64,000 bases of DNA, taken from G963675935 sp963675935. GTDB lineage: Bacteria; Planctomycetota; Planctomycetia; Pirellulales; Thermoguttaceae. A program made the position numbers and the translations under genes. Under the pieces are notes generated by a model. It was not told the origin of the DNA and made no database searches. It saw nothing but the letters and a program-made list of their open reading frames with translations. Positions 58,971-64,000 of this stretch are shown here, in pieces. The stretch lies in the NCBI GenBank assembly GCA_963675935.2, contig CAXXPV010000003.1:310001-374000 (forward strand), read 5' to 3'. Positions within the stretch are counted from its first letter, which is position 1. Every line of letters starts with the position of its first letter.

Positions 58971-59257
58971 TCCTTCACTCCTTCAAGGGCGCACACATTC
59001 AAGGGCGCACAGTGATCCCGATCGCTTCGACCTTCTAATCAATCCTAGCTTGAGAATGGCGGCGCGCCGGCTTTTATTCCGCGAATGCGGCAAAAACGCC
59101 TCGTGCCGCCGTTTGGTGATAAGATCGTCGCGGAAGGCGATTAAAAGAAGCGGTTGTGGCGATTGTAGCGGCAGTCGTCGGCCCGCATGTTTCTCGTTTA
59201 TTGAATGTCTGATTGATGATGGCGCAATAGCCGGTGGGAACAAGTCCCCCACCACGA

Positions 59258-59935
59258 TCAACTCCGAAACGCCGCTTTCACGGAATGATCGCTCAACACC
59301 ACGATCGCCCAGATGCCGAACGGCAAGCCCAGCAAACAACAGGGCGACACGCAGGGAATTATGGCGATGATCGAAGCGATGACAGCGAAGGTATGGCTCT
59401 CGAGCCGCTTCATTTTCATCGCGCCGATCAGCAAGACAATTCCAAGCAGCAGGCCGACCACGCCCAGGATAATCCAAAAGATGCTGCCAGTCATCACTTG
59501 GTCGGGTGTGCTGCGTAGGGGAATGATACCGGCGCCATTTCCCGTAGCCACCATCGCCGCGATGGTCCCATACACGCCGGCAAGCCCCAAACCCGTGATG
59601 ATATTCAAAATGCCGACGACGATCAGCGCGATGGCCGGGCCTGCCACCCGGGCAGCAGCCATCGGATCGGGCTCGCCGGGCAACAGGCAACTTCCCATGG
59701 TTCCAGGCGATCCATAGGGATTCTCAACACCCACGCCCGAGGCGAACGGCGTACCCGGCGCCGACGAACCGCCGACATCCAACGGGGCCAAAGGCGCGGC
59801 TGATCTGCCCGCTTCCGCCGGGCCGGGAACCACGCTGATCGTACCGCAGTTGGGGCACTGCGCCTGCCGGCCGACGGTGTCGTCGCCGGTCCGCAACAAC
59901 TTGCCGCACTGTTCGCACCGAAACTCGATGGGCAT
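59258..59935 (-). CDS. Membrane protein with N-terminal zinc ribbon
   Basis: A 225-residue protein. FRCEQCGKLLRTGDDTVGRQ, AQCPNCGTISVVPGP is a CxxC...CxxC ribbon. A Pro/Gly/Ser linker follows, then about four hydrophobic segments: GPAIALIVVGILNIITGLGL, FWIILGVVGLLLGIVLLIGA, TFAVIASIIAIIPCVSPCCL and GLPFGIWAIVVLS. This layout is frequent in planctomycetes. The last part resembles DUF4190-like segments, and the role is unknown. ATG at 59935 after AAGGAGATACTCGTC. Confidence 0.8.
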   Translation of the reverse strand: MPIEFRCEQCGKLLRTGDDTVGRQAQCPNCGTISVVPGPAEAGRSAAPLAPLDVGGSSAPGTPFASGVGVENPYGSPGTMGSCLLPGEPDPMAAARVAGPAIALIVVGILNIITGLGLAGVYGTIAAMVATGNGAGIIPLRSTPDQVMTGSIFWIILGVVGLLLGIVLLIGAMKMKRLESHTFAVIASIIAIIPCVSPCCLLGLPFGIWAIVVLSDHSVKAAFRS

Positions 59936-59971
59936 GACGAGTATCTCCTTGGGGGTGAGTATAGCATAGAC

Positions 59972-60058
59972 GGAGGAGAGTGGGAGAGGGGGAGAGGGGG
60001 AGACAAGAAAATCTCCCTCTCTCCCTATCTCCTTGTCTCCCCCTCTCGTTTTCCTTCC
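59972..60058. repeat. GA-rich / CT-rich inverted repeat
   Basis: GAGAGTGGGAGAGGGGGAGA and CTCCCTATCTCCTTGTCTCC arms face each other between the zinc-ribbon gene and dinG. Related to the second insertion in mnmA. Confidence 0.75.
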
Positions 60059-60127
60059 CCCTTCCCCCTTCCGCCTTCCCCCGTTACCCTATACGTTTCC
60101 CATTCGACAAACGGCAGACGGCCCTTC

Positions 60128-62278
60128 ATGCTCACCCCACGCGAAATTCTCGGCCCCGGCGGACGCATCGCCGCCCGGCTGCCCAACTACGAAACGCGCG
60201 ACGAGCAACTCGCCATGGCCGAGGCCGTCGATCGGGCCATCGGCGAGAAACACCACTTGGCCGTCGAGGCCGGCACCGGCGTCGGAAAAAGCTTCGCCTA
60301 TCTCGTGCCCGCCATCCTGGCCGCCGGCGGTCCGCAGGAAACCGCCGAATCGGCAAAGGGGACTGGTCCATTTTTCGGCGAGAAAACGTCTATTGCCCAG
60401 AAACCGTCGGCCGAAAACATGGACCTGTCCCCCTCGAAGCCGGCGCAAAAATCGAACAAGCTGAAGTTCCGCGTCGTCGTTTCGACCCACACCATCAGCC
60501 TGCAAGAACAGTTGATGCACAAGGACATTCCGCTGTTGAACAGCGTGATTCCCGTCGAGTGTACGGCCGTGCTGGTCAAGGGGCGAAGCAACTACGTGAG
60601 CCTCCGCCGGCTGGCCGCGGCTTTGAGCCGAGCCGCGAGCCTGTTCAACGACGACGAGGAATACGAGCAGTTGCAGCGGATTTTCGAGTGGTCGAAGCAG
60701 ACGGCCGACGGCTCGCTGGCCGAGTTGGATTTTCGCCCACTGCCGAGCGTGTGGGAGGAGGTGGCCAGCGACCACGGCAACTGCATGGGCAGGTCGTGCC
60801 CGATGTATGGCAAGTGTTTCTATTACAAGGCCCGGCGGCGGATGCAGAACGCCCAAATCCTGGTGGTCAACCACGCCCTGTTCTTCACCGACCTTGCCCT
60901 ACGCCGCGAGAACACGGGCATGTTGCCCAAGTACGACGCGGTGATTTTCGACGAGGCCCATCAAATCGAGTCGGTCGCCGGCGATCATTTGGGCCTGAGC
61001 ATCACGAACGGCCAGATCGAGTACACGCTGCGAAAGCTCTACAACGACCGCACGAACCGCGGGCTGTTGGTGCATCACAAACTCGGCGAGGCGCAGCAGG
61101 CCGTGTGGGATTGCCGCGAAAGGGCCGTCGATTTCTTCGACAGCGCCGCCGAGTGGCTCGCGCGGCAGACCGGTGGCAACGGGCGGGTGCGCCAGCCGAA
61201 CATCATTGCCAACCCGCTGGGCGAAAAAATGAAGGCGCTCGTCTCGATGCTGCGGAAACACGCCGCCGCCATCGAGCAGCCGGAGGAGCGGCAGGACTTC
61301 ACGGCCGCGGCCGGCCGGCTCGAAGGACTCGCGCTGGGCATCGACGAGTGGCTCGACCAGACGCTTCCCGACCCATCGGTCTATTGGATCGAGCGGAGTT
61401 TCGGGCGTCGGCGGACGAAGATCACGTTGTCGGCCTCGCCGATCGACGTTGGCCCCGTGCTCAGCGAGCATCTGTTCGCCAAAACGCCGACCGTGGTGAT
61501 GACCAGCGCGACGTTGGCCACGGGCGGAAAGAACGCTTCGTTCAACTTTTTTCTATCCCGGGTGGGGCTGTCATGTACTCCGCACACTCCGTGTGCGGGC
61601 GGCGACGCACGGAGTGTGCCGAGTACGATGGCCGAATCGCTCTGGCTGGGCAGCCCGTTCGACTACCAGCATCAGGCCGAGTTGATTTTGCTCGATGGGA
61701 TGCCCGATCCGGGCGCCGATGCCAAGCGTTACGAGCAGGCCAGCATCGAGATGATCCGCCGCTACGTGGGCCGAACCGACGGCCGGGCGTTCGTGCTATT
61801 CACCAGCTACGAAATGATGAAGCGGGCCGGCGCGGAGCTCGCGCCTTGGCTGGCCGAGAACGACCTGACGCTCTTCAGCCAGGCCGACGGAACGCCAAGA
61901 ACGCAAATGCTCGATCGCTTTAAGAACAATCCGCGGTCGGTGCTGTTTGGCGTCGATAGTTTTTGGCAGGGCGTCGATGTGCCGGGCGACGCCTTGCAGA
62001 ACGTGATTATCACGCGGCTTCCGTTCAGCGTGCCCGACCGCCCGCTGCTGGAAGCCCGATTGGAGGCGATTCGCCTTTCGGGCGGCAATCCGTTTCGCGA
62101 CTACCAATTGCCCGAGGCCATTCTGAAGCTCAAGCAGGGTTTTGGCCGATTGATTCGCACCCGCCGCGACACGGGCATGGTAGTGATACTCGATCCGCGG
62201 ATGCGGACGAAGCCCTACGGCCGTCAGTTTTTGGCCTCTCTGCCGAATTGCCGGCAGGTGGTTGAAGAGGCGTCGTAG
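60128..62278 (+). CDS. dinG: DinG/Rad3-type ATP-dependent DNA helicase with two palindromic insertions
   Basis: A 5-prime to 3-prime superfamily 2 helicase with an iron-sulfur cluster. Walker A is AVEAGTGVGKSFAYLVPAIL. The cluster cysteines are in HGNCMGRSCPMYGKCFYYKA. DEAH is YDAVIFDEAHQIESVAGDHL, and motif VI is KQGFGRLIRTRRDTGMVVIL. It has 716 residues. Two frame-preserving insertions stand out: SAKGTGPFFGEKTSIAQKPS before VVVSTHTISLQEQLMHKDIP, encoded by 60355-60433, and SCTPHTPCAGGDARSVPSTM before AESLWLGSPFDYQHQAELIL, encoded by 61575-61626. The motifs are otherwise intact. The TAG stop lies in a repeated palindrome, as in the VCBS gene. Confidence 0.92.
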   Translation: MLTPREILGPGGRIAARLPNYETRDEQLAMAEAVDRAIGEKHHLAVEAGTGVGKSFAYLVPAILAAGGPQETAESAKGTGPFFGEKTSIAQKPSAENMDLSPSKPAQKSNKLKFRVVVSTHTISLQEQLMHKDIPLLNSVIPVECTAVLVKGRSNYVSLRRLAAALSRAASLFNDDEEYEQLQRIFEWSKQTADGSLAELDFRPLPSVWEEVASDHGNCMGRSCPMYGKCFYYKARRRMQNAQILVVNHALFFTDLALRRENTGMLPKYDAVIFDEAHQIESVAGDHLGLSITNGQIEYTLRKLYNDRTNRGLLVHHKLGEAQQAVWDCRERAVDFFDSAAEWLARQTGGNGRVRQPNIIANPLGEKMKALVSMLRKHAAAIEQPEERQDFTAAAGRLEGLALGIDEWLDQTLPDPSVYWIERSFGRRRTKITLSASPIDVGPVLSEHLFAKTPTVVMTSATLATGGKNASFNFFLSRVGLSCTPHTPCAGGDARSVPSTMAESLWLGSPFDYQHQAELILLDGMPDPGADAKRYEQASIEMIRRYVGRTDGRAFVLFTSYEMMKRAGAELAPWLAENDLTLFSQADGTPRTQMLDRFKNNPRSVLFGVDSFWQGVDVPGDALQNVIITRLPFSVPDRPLLEARLEAIRLSGGNPFRDYQLPEAILKLKQGFGRLIRTRRDTGMVVILDPRMRTKPYGRQFLASLPNCRQVVEEAS
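60355..60433. repeat. Palindrome inserted in frame in dinG (first)
   Basis: Arms AAAGGGGACTGGTCCATTTT...CGGC (60355-60379) and GCCGAAAACATGGACCTGTC...CCCCT (60409-60433) around a 29-base spacer. It falls between helicase motif I and motif Ia. Confidence 0.85.
61575..61626. repeat. Palindrome inserted in frame in dinG (second)
   Basis: Arms GTACTCCGCACACTCCGTG and CACGGAGTGTGCCGAGTAC. The CACACTCCGTGTG centre is the same as in the terminal repeats of the IS at 7230-8959. Confidence 0.85.
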
Positions 62279-62298
62279 AACGGAATTCATTCCGTTCC
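62275..62298. repeat. Palindrome supplying the dinG stop codon
   Basis: GTAGAACGGAATTCATTCCG...TTCC: the TAG at 62276-62278 ends dinG. See 50867-50889 and 37893-37916. Confidence 0.85.
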
Positions 62299-62362
62299 AA
62301 GAATTGGGAATCGCGTTGCGGCGTTCATGCCGTGTGATCATTGAACGACCGCATCCTCACGC

Positions 62363-62697
62363 CCGTTCAGAGATCGCCCGCCTTTCCGCATGAAACGGGG
62401 GCGATGTTTTTATCCCGAAGGGATTTCGTAGGATAGCCCAGGGTAGCCGCTCCGAGCGGCTACCCTGGGAAAACGGCCGAACCCTATCCCTTTAACCCTG
62501 AAAGGGTTGCATAGACCGGGATGCCGCCGCTCTACGAAACCCCGTTGGGGTTTTGTTGGGTGTTCCCGCTCGAAACCCAGGGTAGCCGCTCGGAGCGGCA
62601 ACCCTGGGCTGTCCTATCGCAAGCCCTTCGGGCTATTTTGCACACCGCAACTACATACGCACCAACGCACGAAAGGCGGACGATCTCTGAACGCCCC
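62363..62697. repeat. Large compound palindrome, family F copy 2
   Basis: Arms CGTTCAGAGATCGCCCGCCT and AGGCGGACGATCTCTGAACG enclose the same ordered sub-palindromes as 32538-32875 (ATCCCGAAGGGAT, CCCAGGGTAGCCGCTCCGAG with partner, ACCCCGTTGGGGT, GCCCTTCGGGC), in reverse orientation. No credible ORF. Confidence 0.85.
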
Positions 62698-62710
62698 TGG
62701 CGCGTTGCGT

Positions 62711-64000
62711 CTATTTTCCCGACATGCGAACAAACAGATCGTCCCAGTCTTCGCCTGCTTTCCGGTCGTCGAAACTTTTCCCGCCCTCATCCTTGCCGTT
62801 GGCGCCGACGCTATAAAGCAGATAGCCATTGCCGGTTCGCGTGTAATGTAGATCGGTGTCGTTGTTGAAAATATCTTTCGGCACTTGCTTCACGTATTTC
62901 GGCGCAAGATCGGCGAGTTTGGCAGGATAGGAACCATTTTCGGCACGGTAGACGGCCAGGGCGAAAGCCAATTGAGTCAGATCAAGCCGCATTGTTGCGT
63001 GGTCATACAGTTTAAGGGTTGTCGTTAGCCCGGTCGAAAACTCCTCCATGAAAGCCCTTCCAAGCCGACGGGAGCGAGCCTCTCGCGTGTTGTCCGGCAG
63101 TGATCGTTCCGACGCCTGCTTATCAATGGCGGCTCTCGGCGTTGCTGCACTCTGGTCGATTATTTCTACGGCCTCTTTTCGCTCGACTCCGGCAGGCTTG
63201 CGCATGGCGTTGACAAACTGGTCGAATCGAGCATTGCCCATGCGAAGAGGGATATTCCAGTCGATTTCCGTATCGCCTGCTGATTCAAGAATCAATTTCA
63301 AGGGGTTTCGTTCCCGAACATCGCCGTCGATTTTATCCACCGCTGAAAGCGTGTTGGCAATGGCGGCTGGAGAGGCTCGCGTGTCCTTGGCGGTGAACAA
63401 GATGTCGTCCAGATATGTAAATCGCTCAGTAATGTTGATGACGTCTGCTATCTTGGACATCGGCGGCAAGTTGTCGAAGTCATTGCGCATCTTTGTAATC
63501 ATCGCCGAAGTGAGCTTTGTGCTTTGAAGCAATGCCTGGTTGCCGCTCCAAGCCCTTTCGTTGATACCACGGGCATCGACATCTTCGACTATCGTCGAAC
63601 CTTGTGCAAAAAGTCGGGCCAACCGATAACAAGTCAGTAGATCCTCCCAAGCCTCATTCGGCTTGCCCTCGTCAAGCCGCAGCATTGCCCGAGCAATCAG
63701 GGCGTCGGCAACATTGCCGGTGCGCGAATAAGCCGATATAGCCGGCTGACAAACGCCGATCAAGGGCGTCTTTTCCCCGGCAACCATTGGGTCGTACCAT
63801 CTCGGACGCTTGGACGCCTCGGTCACCAACGCCAGCGGCTTCTCGTTGGCTCCGAGCCACTCGGCGAGCACTGGATACTCCTGCTTCGACCAGGGGTGTT
63901 TCATCGCCGGTTCCAACTGTTTGAAAACGTCATTGCCAACAGTTGCATCGGACTGGGGTTTCTCGGGGTTCGTAGCGGATTTATATCGCGCGGAATATTT
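62711..64000 (-). CDS. Planctomycete hypothetical protein with a pseudopilin-like C-terminus (5-prime end outside window)
   Basis: At least 430 codons; the frame is open through base 64000, so the start lies beyond the window. WLGANEKPLALVTEASKRPR, WYDPMV and ALIARAMLRLDEGKPNEAWE, DLLTCYRLARLFAQG are characteristic of large planctomycete proteins of unknown function. The end, LTQLAFALAVYRAENGSYPA, KLADLAPKYVKQVPKDIFNN, LHYTRTGNGYLLYSVGANGK, resembles the C-terminal part of type II secretion pseudopilin GspG. A membrane anchor would be upstream and is not visible. Confidence 0.75.
   Translation of the reverse strand, partial: KYSARYKSATNPEKPQSDATVGNDVFKQLEPAMKHPWSKQEYPVLAEWLGANEKPLALVTEASKRPRWYDPMVAGEKTPLIGVCQPAISAYSRTGNVADALIARAMLRLDEGKPNEAWEDLLTCYRLARLFAQGSTIVEDVDARGINERAWSGNQALLQSTKLTSAMITKMRNDFDNLPPMSKIADVINITERFTYLDDILFTAKDTRASPAAIANTLSAVDKIDGDVRERNPLKLILESAGDTEIDWNIPLRMGNARFDQFVNAMRKPAGVERKEAVEIIDQSAATPRAAIDKQASERSLPDNTREARSRRLGRAFMEEFSTGLTTTLKLYDHATMRLDLTQLAFALAVYRAENGSYPAKLADLAPKYVKQVPKDIFNNDTDLHYTRTGNGYLLYSVGANGKDEGGKSFDDRKAGEDWDDLFVRMSGK

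Overview
The window looks like the chromosome of a planctomycete, most likely of the Pirellulales or a close relative, or a metagenome bin of one. The evidence is GC-rich coding sequence, DUF1559 prepilin-like remnants ending in H...DGSVQQMSY, a DUF1598 protein, an N-terminal LEPLESRCLLSA surface signature, Tat-exported Gfo/Idh/MocA oxidoreductases, a TIGR02989-like sigma factor fragment, and Gram-negative envelope genes (lpxK, a heptosyltransferase, uppP). I found no rRNA, tRNA or CRISPR array.

Layout. 0-7 kb: an FAD oxidoreductase tail interrupted by a palindromic element, an alpha-glucan phosphorylase, a DAHP synthase, a rarA stump, an endonuclease III-like glycosylase and a CPBP protease. 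7.2-9.0 kb: a two-ORF insertion sequence. 9-18 kb: a DUF11 surface protein, an HU protein, a zinc-ribbon coiled-coil protein, a RAYT transposase inside its own REP pairs, then rpoD and dnaG. 18-20 kb: a stack of nested palindromes and a mosaic pseudogene. 20-27.5 kb: an HTH/receiver-like protein, a ParDE-type pair, a large glycoside-hydrolase-like protein, a URO-D-like protein and a GH20 hexosaminidase. 27.8-32.4 kb: ftsK and a run of toxin-antitoxin-like small genes. 32.9-41.4 kb: two inverted copies of one IS701-like element around a calpain-like peptidase, a C69 peptidase and a DUF1598 protein. 41.5-51 kb: an HMGL-like aldolase, a DUF1559 pseudogene and a five-gene run of exported proteins. 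51-64 kb: ridA-like, hisG, hisI, heptosyltransferase, lpxK, uppP, mnmA, a zinc-ribbon membrane protein, a DinG-type helicase and a partial secreted protein.

The dominant feature is a dense population of non-autonomous palindromic elements. Three families can be delimited to the base from target-site duplications. Family A is 124 bp (3 copies, 8-9 bp duplications), family B 139 bp (2 copies, 8 bp) and family D 157 bp (2 copies, 10 bp). They have different termini but share one internal hairpin built on CGTCATTCTGAGCGYAGCG. One family-A copy interrupts a DUF1559 gene, and removing the element plus one duplication restores the expected reading frame. Other palindromes sit in open frame inside mnmA and dinG, nest inside each other, or supply the stop codon of neighbouring genes. 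A separate REP system (GTTCCCACGCTCCGCGTGGGAAC) brackets a RAYT gene and also occurs as a 142-bp version without the gene.

All coordinates and repeat matches were read by eye. Family and function names rest on remembered motifs, not on database searches.
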